Of a stretch of DNA of 64,000 bases, positions 47,129 to 56,668 are shown in pieces. The notes beneath the pieces were generated by a model, which was not told the DNA's origin, did not search any database, and saw only the letters and a list, made by a program, of their open reading frames with translations. Within the stretch, counting starts at the first letter, position 1, and each line of letters opens with the position of its first letter. The position numbers and the translations under genes are program-made. Source of the stretch: Paracoccus yibinensis (GTDB lineage Bacteria; Pseudomonadota; Alphaproteobacteria; Rhodobacterales; Rhodobacteraceae); NCBI RefSeq assembly GCF_030846195.1, contig NZ_JAVCWH010000005.1, positions 124,001 to 188,000 on the forward strand. Direction: 5' to 3'.

Positions 47129-49249
47129 ATGGCACATGACCTTTCATCCGGCGCCTGCCGGACCCTGACGGCCCTTCTGCTGGGCTGCACGGCGCTGATC
47201 GCATCCCCGGCCCTTGCCCAGGATACCGGCACCGGGACCGAGGAGTCCCCCTATCGCCTGTCGCCGATCCTGATCAATGCGGACGCCCAGGCCGATGACG
47301 ACGCGAATTCGATCGTGGCCCAGGAACTGTGGGTCGGCGGCAAGGTGGCGACCAGCATCCTGGACACCCCGGCATCGGTGTCCGTCATCACCGAAAAGGA
47401 AGTCCGCGACCGCAATGCCGACACGCTGGAGGAAGTGCTGAGCTATTCGGCGGGCATCCATACCGATTACTATGGCACCGACGACCGCAACGACTATGTC
47501 CTGGTCCGCGGGTTCCAGGCGACCACCTATCGCGACGGCCTGACCCTTGGCTCCATGCGCAGCGTGCGCGAGGAACCCTATGCCTTCGAGCGGACCGAGG
47601 TGATCCGGGGCGGCAACTCGACCCTGTTCGGCACATCCGACCCGGGCGGCACGATCAACTTCGTGACCAAGCAGCCGCGCTTCGAACGGTTCGGCGAGGT
47701 TTACGGCTCCGTCGGCTCGCCCCGCAATGCGGAATACGGGTTCGATGCAGGCGACGTGCTGAACGCCGAAGGAACGCTGGCCTATCGCCTGACCGGCAAG
47801 GTCCAGGACGGCGAACGGGATTACGACCAATCCCGGAACGATTCGCGCTTTCTGATGGGCGGGTTGTCCTGGCAGCCTGGCGCCGCCACCACGCTGAGCG
47901 TGATCGCCGACTACCTGAAACGCGAGAACACCCCGAACAGCGGCGGCTATCCGCTGGACCGCGAATACGACCGCAGCGATTTCTTCGGTGAGCCGGATTT
48001 CAACTATCAGAACGTCGAACGCGCCAGCATCACCGGCCTTTTGGAACATGACTTCGAAAACGGCCTGAACCTGCGCGCGAACCTGCGCTACAGCGACCTG
48101 AAAAGCGACTTCGGCTATGTCTATCTGTCGGACAGCCCGGCGCGGGTCGGCACGGTCGTGGACCGCTGGTATTTCGGGGGCGACAACACCGCCGAGGAGC
48201 TGATCGGCAATGTCATCCTGCAATACGACCGCAGCCTTGAACGCTTCGACAGCAGCACCGTGGCCGGGATCGAGTTCCGCGACGCATCCACCACCAGCGC
48301 GCCGTTCTTCGGGGCCTATACCCCGATCGACATCGCCAATCCGGTCTATTCGGGGGCGCCGGGCGAACTGGCCGCGCCTTATGAGTTGCGCGACAACGAA
48401 TACAGCACCCAGTCACTGTTCGTGCAGCAGAACCTGTCCTTCGACGATCGCTTCATCGCGACCCTGGGCCTGCGCCACGACCGGCTGGACATCGAGGAAA
48501 CGCTGAACGGCGTGCGGTCCGCCGATGATTTCGCGGAAACCTCGGTCCGGGGGGCGCTGACCTGGAAGATCAACAGCGAGATTTCGGCCTATGCCAGCTA
48601 TGTCGAATCCGTCGCCCCTCCGGGCATCGGCGTCGAACCCGAACGGGGCGAGCAATACGAACTGGGCATGAAATACCAGCCTGCCGGAACGAACGCGCTG
48701 ATCTCGGCCTCGGTCTATGATCTGCGCAAGAACAACGTCACCGTGGCCGTGGTCCAGCCCGACGGCAACATCACCCGCGAACTGGTGGGCGAACAGCGCG
48801 CGCGCGGGTTCGACCTGGAAGGCAAGGCGGAACTGGCCGGCAATGTCGATGTGATCGCGTCCTATTCCTATATGGAATCCAAGGTGCTGCGGTCGGGCCC
48901 GATCCGGGGCGTGGACGTGGAAGGAAACGAGTTCAGCGACGTGCCGAACCACATGGCGTCGCTGTGGGTGAACTATACCCTGCCGGGCACCCAGACGCGC
49001 GGCGACATGACCTTCGGCCTGGGCGCGCGCTATGTCGGGTCGTATTACTTCGCGATCTCGAACGATACGGGCAAGGCAGAGTCCTCGATCACGCTGGACG
49101 CGGCCTTCAATTATCAGGTGCAGGACAACACCAACCTGGCCGTCAATGTCAGCAACCTGCTGGACGAACAGCATGTCGTGGGGCGCGGCACGGCGGATTA
49201 CTACAATCCAGGGCGTGCCGTCGCCGTGACCCTGCGCCACAGCTTCTAG
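47129..49249 (+). CDS. TonB-dependent siderophore receptor
   Basis: About 706 residues. ATG at 47129 is preferred; TTG at 47123 is an alternative. A signal peptide ends in SPALAQD. The plug domain shows SILDTPASVSVITEKEVRDRNADTLEEVLSYSAGI and TEVIRGGNSTLFGTSDPGG; the remainder is a 22-strand barrel ending in Phe (VAVTLRHSF), as outer membrane barrels require. The plug resembles ferric hydroxamate receptors such as FhuE/FpvA. It sits between the FepBDGC-type operon and an AraC regulator, so its ligand is probably fed to the adjacent importer. Confidence 0.9.
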   Translation: MAHDLSSGACRTLTALLLGCTALIASPALAQDTGTGTEESPYRLSPILINADAQADDDANSIVAQELWVGGKVATSILDTPASVSVITEKEVRDRNADTLEEVLSYSAGIHTDYYGTDDRNDYVLVRGFQATTYRDGLTLGSMRSVREEPYAFERTEVIRGGNSTLFGTSDPGGTINFVTKQPRFERFGEVYGSVGSPRNAEYGFDAGDVLNAEGTLAYRLTGKVQDGERDYDQSRNDSRFLMGGLSWQPGAATTLSVIADYLKRENTPNSGGYPLDREYDRSDFFGEPDFNYQNVERASITGLLEHDFENGLNLRANLRYSDLKSDFGYVYLSDSPARVGTVVDRWYFGGDNTAEELIGNVILQYDRSLERFDSSTVAGIEFRDASTTSAPFFGAYTPIDIANPVYSGAPGELAAPYELRDNEYSTQSLFVQQNLSFDDRFIATLGLRHDRLDIEETLNGVRSADDFAETSVRGALTWKINSEISAYASYVESVAPPGIGVEPERGEQYELGMKYQPAGTNALISASVYDLRKNNVTVAVVQPDGNITRELVGEQRARGFDLEGKAELAGNVDVIASYSYMESKVLRSGPIRGVDVEGNEFSDVPNHMASLWVNYTLPGTQTRGDMTFGLGARYVGSYYFAISNDTGKAESSITLDAAFNYQVQDNTNLAVNVSNLLDEQHVVGRGTADYYNPGRAVAVTLRHSF

Positions 49250-49255
49250 GGCGCG

Positions 49256-50149
49256 CTAACCTGCCAGCCGCATCCGCCGCCACGCGGCGGGTGTTTCCCC
49301 CGCGACCTGCCGGAAGGCGCGCGTCAGGTGCGCCTGATCGGAAAAGCCCAGTTGCGCCGCGACCTCGGCCACGGTCAGGCTGCTGTCCGCCAGCAGGCGC
49401 TGCGCCCGGGCGATCCGCTGGCCCAGTTGCCATTGTAGCGGCGTCTGACCCGTGGTCTGCTTGAAGACCGCCGCGAACCAGCTTTCCGACAATCCCACGG
49501 CCGCCGCCATGTCCGCCACCGTCATGCGCCGGTCGGGACGCGCCTCCAGCGCCGCCGTCAGCCTGCGCATCTGCGCGGGCGTCAGACCGCCCGAAGCCCG
49601 GTCGTTGCCACCCGCCGGAATGTCCAGAAGCCCCGTCGCGATGCTGCCCACCAGGCTTTCGGCAAAGGCCGCATGGCGGCTGGGGCGGGTCACCTCTTCC
49701 ACCAGAAGCCCGGCCAGCGTGTCCAGGGCCGGGGCGTCCTGCACCTCGGCCGGGCGGCGCAGGACGGACAGGGCATCCGACGCGCCCAGCGACGGCGACA
49801 GGAACCGCAGCAGGCGGTCATGGTGGATATGCAGGTCAAGATGCGCGAACCGATGGCTGGCGGTGAAGCCGGACCATAACGGCTGGCCCGCCGGAACATA
49901 GATTGCGCGCAGCATCGGTCGACCCTGGGCCGGGACCGTGCCGTCGCGTTCCGAGATCAGGATATGGGCCGACACGTCGTTCAGAAACAACACGATGCGC
50001 GGGTCGGGTGACAGGTAATAGCCCTTGGCGCCCGCCTGCCCCTCGGCCTGCCAGAAGACGCCGGCCATGCCATCCAGCGCGCGCCAGCGGACCGGCACGG
50101 TCGCCCGGATCCCTTCGGTCCGGCAGGTCATCCTGTGCAGATAGCTCAT
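49256..50149 (-). CDS. AraC-family transcriptional regulator, probably siderophore-responsive
   Basis: A 297-residue protein with an N-terminal effector domain and a C-terminal AraC domain of two helix-turn-helix motifs (MTVADMAAAVGLSESWFAAVFKQTTGQTP; LTVAEVAAQLGFSDQAHLTRAFRQVAGETP). Regulators of this layout next to siderophore receptors (PchR/YbtA type) activate uptake genes when the ferri-siderophore is present. It is convergent with the receptor gene (6 bases between stops) and divergent from the siderophore-interacting protein gene, so both are likely targets. Confidence 0.85.
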   Translation of the reverse strand: MSYLHRMTCRTEGIRATVPVRWRALDGMAGVFWQAEGQAGAKGYYLSPDPRIVLFLNDVSAHILISERDGTVPAQGRPMLRAIYVPAGQPLWSGFTASHRFAHLDLHIHHDRLLRFLSPSLGASDALSVLRRPAEVQDAPALDTLAGLLVEEVTRPSRHAAFAESLVGSIATGLLDIPAGGNDRASGGLTPAQMRRLTAALEARPDRRMTVADMAAAVGLSESWFAAVFKQTTGQTPLQWQLGQRIARAQRLLADSSLTVAEVAAQLGFSDQAHLTRAFRQVAGETPAAWRRMRLAG

Positions 50150-50225
50150 GCGGGCGGCCGGTTTCCATATTGTTGACTAAATTTGTTCCGTATAAGAAAA
50201 GCCCATCCATGGAAAGGTCTGCTTC
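50150..50225. promoter_or_regulatory. Divergent promoter region araC-type regulator / SIP gene
   Basis: A 76-base AT-rich gap. It includes TTGACT (50174-50179) inside the decamer GACTAAATTT (50175-50184), and TATAAG at 50191-50196, too close to TTGACT for a normal spacer, which would suit an activator-dependent promoter. The same decamer lies in front of the receptor gene of the fhu operon. Confidence 0.4.
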
Positions 50226-51197
50226 ATGTCTCAACTGCGCAGCCACCGCAATTTCGGCACCATCCCCCGCGCATCCGGCGCAGCCGCGGCCGCGCTGAAG
50301 GCCCGCGCCGCCGCCTGGGAGGTGCCGCTGGTCGAAACGCCCGAGGCGCTGAGCATGTTCGTCTGGGGCTGCGAATTGCGGCTGGTGCCTGGCGGGGACG
50401 ATCTGCGCGTCGAACTCAGCGCGCCCGAAAAGCGGCTGATCGGTTCGCTTCAGGACAGCGCCACCGAACTGTTCGCCGAAGCCGGGCTGGAGGTCGCCTG
50501 GGACCGCGTGGATACGGGCGCGCTGGCGCCGGGGCTGTCGCTGATGCGCGTGCGATCGGTGACGAGGCGGACGCCTGGCTTCATCCGGGTGCGGATTGCC
50601 GGACCGGATGCGGCACGGTTCGGCATGGGCAGCCTGCATTTCCGCCTGCTGTTGCCGCCCAGGGGCCGTGCGGCGGTCTGGCCGCGCATCGGCGCATCAG
50701 GCCGGACAGAATGGCCCGACGGGCCGGATGCGCTGCATCGGCCGGTCTATACCGTGGCAGACCAGCGGGAGGACTGGCTGGATTTCGACATCTTCCGCCA
50801 TGCGGGCAGCCCGACCTGCGACTGGGCGCTGTCCGGGCCGGAGGGGGCCGAGGTCGGCATCATCGGCCCCGGAGGCGGCTGGTGCCCCGAGGCGGACCGC
50901 CTGCAGCTGTTCGGGGACGAGACCGCGCTGCCTGCCATCGCGCGGATGCTGGACCTGGCGCGGGGCGCGGCGACGGCCCATATCCGCGCCGCCTATCCCG
51001 ACCTTGGCCCGCTGGCGGCCGACCCGCGCGTCACGCGCTGCGACGACCTTCTGACGGCCCTGGCTTCGGCCGACCTGGGGCAGGGTGATTTTGTCTGGTT
51101 CGCCGCCGAGGCCGGGCAGGCCCGCCAGGCCCGCCAGCACCTTCTGGCGCGCGGGATCGACCGCAAGGCCTTCACCGCCGCCGCCTATTGGGGTTAG
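50226..51197 (+). CDS. Siderophore-interacting protein (ViuB/FAD-binding ferric reductase family)
   Basis: A 323-residue protein. Residues about 75-200 carry the FAD-binding part (SVTRRTPGFIRVRIAGPDAARF, HFRLLLPP, RPVYTVADQ, in which R-x-Y-T is the flavin motif), then the NAD(P)H part, FDIFRHAGSPTCDWA, GIIGPGGGW and LQLFGDETALPAIARML. Such enzymes reduce the iron in imported ferri-siderophores in the cytoplasm and so release it. The N-terminal 60 residues are additional. It is divergent from the AraC regulator and lies between the two iron-import clusters; it could serve either one. Confidence 0.87.
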   Translation: MSQLRSHRNFGTIPRASGAAAAALKARAAAWEVPLVETPEALSMFVWGCELRLVPGGDDLRVELSAPEKRLIGSLQDSATELFAEAGLEVAWDRVDTGALAPGLSLMRVRSVTRRTPGFIRVRIAGPDAARFGMGSLHFRLLLPPRGRAAVWPRIGASGRTEWPDGPDALHRPVYTVADQREDWLDFDIFRHAGSPTCDWALSGPEGAEVGIIGPGGGWCPEADRLQLFGDETALPAIARMLDLARGAATAHIRAAYPDLGPLAADPRVTRCDDLLTALASADLGQGDFVWFAAEAGQARQARQHLLARGIDRKAFTAAAYWG

Positions 51198-51215
51198 GGC
51201 ATCCGGGGGGCAAGG

Positions 51216-51271
51216 GTAGGGTGGGGTTTGCCCCACCGCGCCCACAAAGGTGGGGTGAAACCCCACCCTAC
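51216..51271. repeat. Nested palindromic element (REP-like double hairpin)
   Basis: Outer arms GTAGGGTGGGGTTT and AAACCCCACCCTAC are perfectly complementary over 14 bp. Inside lie CCCCACC and GGTGGGG, so the element can also fold as two separate hairpins, GGTGGGG-TTTG-CCCCACC and GGTGGGG-TGAAA-CCCCACC. It sits between the convergent SIP and ABC exporter genes, where it could act as a terminator. The sequence looks like a dispersed intergenic repeat, but only one copy is in the window. Confidence 0.75.
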
Positions 51272-51334
51272 GGGACCGATCCCGGCATTTCCTGTCTTGT
51301 CGGTCGATCGGGATCCCGGACTGAATGCTGGCCT

Positions 51335-53035
51335 TCAGGCCGCCAGCGCCGCATAGATGCCGCCCCTGGCGATCAGGTCGGCATGGCTGCCGATTTCGGC
51401 GATCCGGCCCGCCTGCATGACGACGATGCGGTCGGCGTTGCGGATCGTGCCCAGGCGATGCGCGATCACTAGGGTCGTGCGCCCCACCGCAAGCGCATCC
51501 AGCGCCGTCTGGATTTCCCGTTCCGTCTGGCTGTCGAGCGCGCTTGTCGCCTCGTCCAGGATCAGGATCGGGGGGTTCTTCAGAAAGGCGCGGGCGATGG
51601 CCACGCGCTGCTTCTGCCCGCCCGACAGCATCACCCCGCGCTCGCCCACGACGGTGTCCAGCCCGTCGGGCAGGTTGTCGATCATCTGGGTCAGCTGGGC
51701 CTGTGCGGCGGCCTGGCGGATTTCGTCATCCGTGGCGCCCAGGCGGCCATAGCCGATGTTCTCGCGCAGTGTGCCGCCGAACAGGAACACGTCCTGGCTG
51801 ACCAGCCCGATCTGACGGCGCAGGCTGTTCAGCCGCATGTCGGCAAGCGCCAGCCCGTCCACCGTGATACGGCCCTGCGTCGGTTCATAGAAGCGGGGCA
51901 GCAGCGCCAGCAGCGTGGTCTTTCCCGCGCCCGACGGGCCGACAAAGGCCACGGTTTTGCCCGCGCGGACGGTCAGGTCGATGCAGTCCAGGATGGTGCG
52001 GCCTTCCTCATAGGCGAAGCCGACGTTTTCAAACCGGATGTCGCCGCGCAGGGCCGGGGCCTCGATGGCGCCCGGGGCATCGGCGATCTCGGGATCGGTC
52101 GCCAGCAGTTCCTGATAGCGGCGGAACCCGGCTATGCCGCGGGGATAGGTTTCGATCACGGCGGCGATCTTTTCCAACGGGCGATAGAAGACGCCGACCA
52201 GCAACAGGAAGCCCACGAAGCCGCCGGTGGTCAGGTCGCCCGACAGCACGAAGCCCGCGCCCACCACCATGACGACCACCTGCACCAGCCGCAGGCCCAT
52301 GTATTGCAGGGCGTTGGACGCGGCCATGACCCTGTATGCGTCCAGCTTGGCCTGGCGGTAACGGGCATTGTCGGCGGCGAACAGGTGGTTTTCATGCGCC
52401 TCGTTGCCGAAGGCCTGGACCACGCGGACGCCGCCAAGCGCCTCCTCCAGCCGGACGTTGAAATCGCCCACGCGGGAATAGATGGCGCGCCAGGTTTGCG
52501 TCATGCGCCCGCCATAGACGATCACGATGGCCAGCATCGCCGGCACGATCAGCGCCACGATCACCGCAAGCTGCGGGTTGACCCAAAACATCAGCGCGAA
52601 GGCGCCCACGAAGGTCATGATGGCGATGAAGGCATCCTCGGGGCCGTGATGGGCAACCTCGCCGATCTCCTCCAGGTCGCGGGTCACGCGGGCGACCAGC
52701 TTGCCGGTCCGCGCGCGGTCATACCAGCGCCAGGACAGCCGCGTCAGGTGGTCGAAGGCGCGGGCGCGCATTTCCGTCTCGATGTTGATGCCCAGCTTGT
52801 GGCCCCAATAGATCACCACCGTCAGCAGGCCCGCGTTGACGGCATAAAGCACCAGCAAGCCAATGGCGGCGGCGACCGTCAGCGTCCAGTCGCCTTGGGG
52901 CAGCAGGTGGTCGATGAAGGCCGTGACGGCCAGCGGAAAGGCCAGTTCCAGAAGGCCCGACAGCACCGCGCAGCCGAAATCCAGCCAGAACAACCCCATG
53001 AACGGGCGGTAATAGGAAAAGAACTGGCGCAGCAT
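51335..53035 (-). CDS. Type I ABC exporter (fused membrane and ATPase domains)
   Basis: A 566-residue half-transporter: six membrane segments in about residues 1-310, then an ATPase with Walker A GPSGAGKTT, signature LSGGQKQR, Walker B ILILDEATSALD and switch IAHRLGTI. It works as a dimer. It is the last gene of the leftward receptor-fhuD-fhuB-fhuC operon, starting 12 bases after the fhuC stop, so a role in siderophore handling is likely: export of a siderophore or its recycling, or import as in mycobacterial IrtAB and YbtPQ. The usual alternative is a lipid or drug exporter. Confidence 0.85.
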   Translation of the reverse strand: MLRQFFSYYRPFMGLFWLDFGCAVLSGLLELAFPLAVTAFIDHLLPQGDWTLTVAAAIGLLVLYAVNAGLLTVVIYWGHKLGINIETEMRARAFDHLTRLSWRWYDRARTGKLVARVTRDLEEIGEVAHHGPEDAFIAIMTFVGAFALMFWVNPQLAVIVALIVPAMLAIVIVYGGRMTQTWRAIYSRVGDFNVRLEEALGGVRVVQAFGNEAHENHLFAADNARYRQAKLDAYRVMAASNALQYMGLRLVQVVVMVVGAGFVLSGDLTTGGFVGFLLLVGVFYRPLEKIAAVIETYPRGIAGFRRYQELLATDPEIADAPGAIEAPALRGDIRFENVGFAYEEGRTILDCIDLTVRAGKTVAFVGPSGAGKTTLLALLPRFYEPTQGRITVDGLALADMRLNSLRRQIGLVSQDVFLFGGTLRENIGYGRLGATDDEIRQAAAQAQLTQMIDNLPDGLDTVVGERGVMLSGGQKQRVAIARAFLKNPPILILDEATSALDSQTEREIQTALDALAVGRTTLVIAHRLGTIRNADRIVVMQAGRIAEIGSHADLIARGGIYAALAA

Positions 53036-53047
53036 CGGTTGTTTCCT

Positions 53048-53815
53048 TCAGGCGGGGATGGCCACCGGGCTGCCATCCGGGCGTGTCAGCACCTGCATGG
53101 GCAGGCCATAGATCCGTTCCAGCACCGCAGGTTGCATCAGGTCGGCGGGGCCGCCCTGCAAGGCCAGCCAGCCCCCCTTCAGCGCGACCACATGGTCGCA
53201 GAACCGGGCGGCCATGTTGACCTCGTGCAGGACGATCACGGCGCTGCGGCCCGCCTCATGGCACATGCGGCGGACAAGCGCCAGAACCTCGACCTGGTGA
53301 GCGATGTCCAGCGCGCTGATGGGTTCGTCCAGCAGCAGGGTTCCTGCCTGCTGGGCGACCGTCATGGCCAGCCAGGCACGCTGGCGTTCGCCGCCCGAAA
53401 GGGTATCGACCAGGCGGCCCGCGAAGAGGGAAACGCCGCATTCCTCCATCGCGCGGGCGACGGTGGCGTGGTCGTCGGGACCGAAGCGGCCAAGCGCGCC
53501 GTGCCAGGGGTATCGGCCAAGCGCCACCAGTTCGCGCACCGTCATGCCCTCGGCGGCGGGGGGGTGCTGGGGCAGGAAGGCCAGGCGTCGGGCGTAGTCT
53601 CGCGCGCGCCAATCGGACAGGGCGCGGTTCTCGAAGGCGACGCTGCCGCTGGCCGGGATCTGGCGGGCCAGCACCTTCAGCAGCGTCGATTTGCCCGATC
53701 CGTTGTGGCCGATCAGGGCGATCATCTGGCCCGGCGGCAGGTCCAGCGTCAGCCCGTGCAGCAACCGGCGACCGGGGACATCGACCGTCAGATCGGTGAT
53801 GGAAAAAAGGTTCAT
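53048..53815 (-). CDS. fhuC: Ferric-siderophore ABC transporter ATP-binding protein FhuC
   Basis: A 255-residue ATPase with Walker A GHNGSGKST, Q-loop FLPQHPPAAEG, signature LSGGERQR, Walker B LLLDEPISALD and switch VLHEVNMAARFCD, all characteristic of FhuC. The ATG at 53815 overlaps the fhuB stop (ATGA); the open frame further upstream is the fhuB shadow. It energises hydroxamate-type siderophore uptake through the fused FhuB permease. Confidence 0.88.
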   Translation of the reverse strand: MNLFSITDLTVDVPGRRLLHGLTLDLPPGQMIALIGHNGSGKSTLLKVLARQIPASGSVAFENRALSDWRARDYARRLAFLPQHPPAAEGMTVRELVALGRYPWHGALGRFGPDDHATVARAMEECGVSLFAGRLVDTLSGGERQRAWLAMTVAQQAGTLLLDEPISALDIAHQVEVLALVRRMCHEAGRSAVIVLHEVNMAARFCDHVVALKGGWLALQGGPADLMQPAVLERIYGLPMQVLTRPDGSPVAIPA

Positions 53816-55776
53816 CGCTGCGGTCTCATCATCAGCCAGATCAGCCAGGGCGCCCCGATCAGCGAGGCGAACAGCCCCAGTGGCAGTTCGTAGGGAAAGC
53901 CCGCCATCCGCGCCCCGAAATCGGCAGCCAGCATCAACCCCGCCCCGATCAGCGCGGCACCCGTGACGTGATCGCCGGGGCGGGCAAGGCCCAGGCGGCG
54001 GGCCATGTGCGGGGCCATCAGGCCCACGAAGGACAAGGGTCCGACCAGCACGGTCGCCGCCCCCGTCGCCACCCCGGCCAGGGCGATCAGCGCCATCCGC
54101 GCCAGCCGCAGGGGCAGGCCAAGCCCGCCCGCGACCCCTGCGCCCAAGGGCAGCACCGCCAGCCAGCGCCGCGCGGTCAACGCGCCAGCCCAAAGCGTTG
54201 CCGCCACCGCCGCCAGGGCCAGCGCCCCCGGCATCGTCACCGCCGAGGACGAGCCTGAAAGCCAGGCGAGGATCTGGAAGGACCGGGTATCCCCCACGGC
54301 CATCGCTGCCGACAGCACCCCCGAGGCCAGCGCCGAGACCGCGATCCCCGCCAGCAGCACCCGTTCGGCGGGCATGTCGCGGCGGCTGACGAAGGCTGCG
54401 ACCAGCACCAAGGCCACCGCTCCGCCGGCCATCGATCCCGCCGTCAGCGCAACGGCGGTCGGCGCCGCGGCCAGATAGACCACGCCAGCATAGCCCATGG
54501 CCGCGCCGCCCGAGACGCCCAGCACCTCGGGCGAGGCGAGCGGGTTCGCCGTCAGCCGTTGCAGGATCGCGCCCGCGATCGCCAGTGCCGCGCCTGCCGA
54601 ACAGGCGGCGATCAGGCGCGGCAAGCGCATCGGCAGGAAGGCCGCGAAGCTTTCGGCGTCCAGCACCGCCCATCCGCCCGGCACCCGTCCGATCCAGACC
54701 AGCACGAGGGCCGTCACCACCAGGGCCACCGCCAGTCCGATCAGCAAGGGCGCAGGGTGGTCACGGCGCGGCGCGGGGCCTTCGGCGCGCTCGGTCCCCG
54801 GCGGGGTCGAACCGCGCAGGCGGGGCAGCAGCCAGATCAGCAGCGGCCCACCGATCAACCCCGTCAACGCGCCGGTCGGAAACATCTCTCCCACGCGGTC
54901 GGCTGTCAGCAGCACCAGCCCGTCGCAGACCGACAGGATCAGCGCGCCGATCAGCGGGGACAAGGTCAGCAGGCGGGGGATCGAGACCGCGCCCAGGGTG
55001 CGCGCCAAGGCAGGCGCGGCAAGGCCCACGAAGGCGATCAGCCCCAGTTCGGCGGACACAGCGGCGGCCAGGATCACCGCCACGCCGACGGCGAGAAGGC
55101 GCACCGTGGCCACATTCACGCCCAGGCCCTGCGCGCCCTGGATGCCCAGCGACAGCACGCGCAAGGGGCGCGCCAGAAGGGCCGCCGCTACCATCCCGAA
55201 GGCCAGCACCGCCGCCAGCGCCCGCACCCCCGACCAGTCCTGCTGGACCAGCGAACCGCCGTTCCAGATCACCAGCGACAGCAGGTATTCGCCCTGCGCC
55301 AGCGTCATGGCCGTGGCCGCCGCGCCGGCGGTCATCCCTGCCAGCATTCCCGCGATCACCATCGTCACCGGCGCGAAGGCCCGCCGCGCGCCGATCAGCA
55401 GGACCAACCCGGCGGCCATTCCCGCACCCGCCATGGCAACCGGCCAGCGCCCCCCCTCCAACAGGGAGGGGGCCATGATCGTGGCCGTTACCAGCGCCAG
55501 TTGCGCACCGGCCGAGATTCCCAGCGTGGTCGGGTCGGCCACGGGATTGCGCAGGACGACCTGCAGGATTGCGCCCGACAGGCCCAGAACCGCGCCCGCC
55601 AGCAGGGCGACGATCCCGCGCGGCATCAGCCCGAAGCCCAGCAGGATCTGCGGAATGTCCATCCGTGCCGGATCCAGCGGCCAGGCAGGCCATTGGGCCA
55701 GGGGCAGCAGATGCAACGCCGCCCACAGCCACAGGGCTGCTGCCAGCAGGGCAAGGGGCAGCAGCCGCGCGGTCAT
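53812..55776 (-). CDS. fhuB: Ferric-siderophore ABC transporter fused permease FhuB
   Basis: A 654-residue protein made of two FecCD-type permease halves in one chain (about residues 1-320 and 345-654), the hallmark of FhuB. Each half carries its own motif: LRNPVADPTTLGISAGAQLAL and TANPLASPEVLGVSGGAAMGY, plus AELGLIAFVGLAAPALAR and VGPLSFVGLMAPHMAR. The start at 55776 overlaps the binding-protein stop (ATGA). Length equals E. coli FhuB. Confidence 0.9.
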   Translation of the reverse strand: MTARLLPLALLAAALWLWAALHLLPLAQWPAWPLDPARMDIPQILLGFGLMPRGIVALLAGAVLGLSGAILQVVLRNPVADPTTLGISAGAQLALVTATIMAPSLLEGGRWPVAMAGAGMAAGLVLLIGARRAFAPVTMVIAGMLAGMTAGAAATAMTLAQGEYLLSLVIWNGGSLVQQDWSGVRALAAVLAFGMVAAALLARPLRVLSLGIQGAQGLGVNVATVRLLAVGVAVILAAAVSAELGLIAFVGLAAPALARTLGAVSIPRLLTLSPLIGALILSVCDGLVLLTADRVGEMFPTGALTGLIGGPLLIWLLPRLRGSTPPGTERAEGPAPRRDHPAPLLIGLAVALVVTALVLVWIGRVPGGWAVLDAESFAAFLPMRLPRLIAACSAGAALAIAGAILQRLTANPLASPEVLGVSGGAAMGYAGVVYLAAAPTAVALTAGSMAGGAVALVLVAAFVSRRDMPAERVLLAGIAVSALASGVLSAAMAVGDTRSFQILAWLSGSSSAVTMPGALALAAVAATLWAGALTARRWLAVLPLGAGVAGGLGLPLRLARMALIALAGVATGAATVLVGPLSFVGLMAPHMARRLGLARPGDHVTGAALIGAGLMLAADFGARMAGFPYELPLGLFASLIGAPWLIWLMMRPQR

Positions 55777-56654
55777 GCGATGGCCTCTGGTCCCGTCTCG
55801 AAGGCCTGCGCCAGCAGCGTGGCAAAGCGCAGCGCGGCGGGGACGGCGCCAAAGGCATTGGTGTCGGGCAACAGATAGGTCCGCCCCTGGGCCACCGGGG
55901 GCAGGGCGCGCCACAGGATGCTGCGCGACAGCGCGCGGTCGGCGGCGGGGGGCAAGGCGCCGACATTGACCAGCCGAGCATCGGCCATGTCCGCAAGACG
56001 TTCCAGCGGAACCGGGGCAAGAAAGCTGAAGGCGGTGTCACCCGCCCAGGCGTTGCGCAGACCCAGCCTGTCCAGCGTGCTGCCAAACAGGCTGTCGAAA
56101 CCGAAGACCCGCATGTGCCGCGCATCGCCGATGCTGACAAGGGCCACCGGCCTGTCGCGGAACGGCGCCAGCCGGGCCGCAAGACTGTCCAGTGTTGTCT
56201 CGGTCGCCGCCCTGGCACGCGCGCCTGCCGCCGGATCGCCGATGGCATCGGCTAAGGCGATCAGGGCGGCAAGCGCCTTGGGCAGGGGCGGTTCGGCAGG
56301 CACGAAGAAGGGCAGCGACAGGACCGGGGCGATCTGGCGCAGCCGGTCCTGATAATGGGTGTAATAGGGCGATGACAGGATCAAATCCGGCCGGACCAGT
56401 TGCAGCAGCTCGAAGTTCGGGGCGCCGCGCAGGCCCAGGTCGGTGACATCCGGGGGGATCGTGGGCGTGATCACATCCTGGCGGAAGCGGACCAGTTCGG
56501 CGGCGGCAATGGGCATGTGGCCGATGGCTGTCGCCGTTTCCAGCATCGCCCAGTCGATGGCTGCAAGACGTGGCGCAGGAGGGGCGGCCCGCAAAGGCAA
56601 GCCCGCCGCCAGGAATGCCCCGGCGGCGGTCAGGATCGCACGACGCGAGGGCAT
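55773..56654 (-). CDS. fhuD: Ferric-siderophore periplasmic binding protein FhuD
   Basis: A 293-residue binding protein. Its N-terminus, PSRRAILTAAGAFLAAGLPL, has a twin Arg before a hydrophobic stretch, suggesting Tat export, as known for FhuD relatives. Later patches are LGLRGAPNFELLQLVRPDLIL and RQIAPVLSLPFF. The ATG at 56654 is used; one at 56675 lies inside the receptor gene. It overlaps the receptor end by 15 codons at most or lies within it only at the stop region, so the genes are co-transcribed. It hands the ferri-siderophore to FhuB/FhuC. Confidence 0.85.
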   Translation of the reverse strand: MPSRRAILTAAGAFLAAGLPLRAAPPAPRLAAIDWAMLETATAIGHMPIAAAELVRFRQDVITPTIPPDVTDLGLRGAPNFELLQLVRPDLILSSPYYTHYQDRLRQIAPVLSLPFFVPAEPPLPKALAALIALADAIGDPAAGARARAATETTLDSLAARLAPFRDRPVALVSIGDARHMRVFGFDSLFGSTLDRLGLRNAWAGDTAFSFLAPVPLERLADMADARLVNVGALPPAADRALSRSILWRALPPVAQGRTYLLPDTNAFGAVPAALRFATLLAQAFETGPEAIA

Positions 56655-56668
56655 GATGCCCCCGCCCG

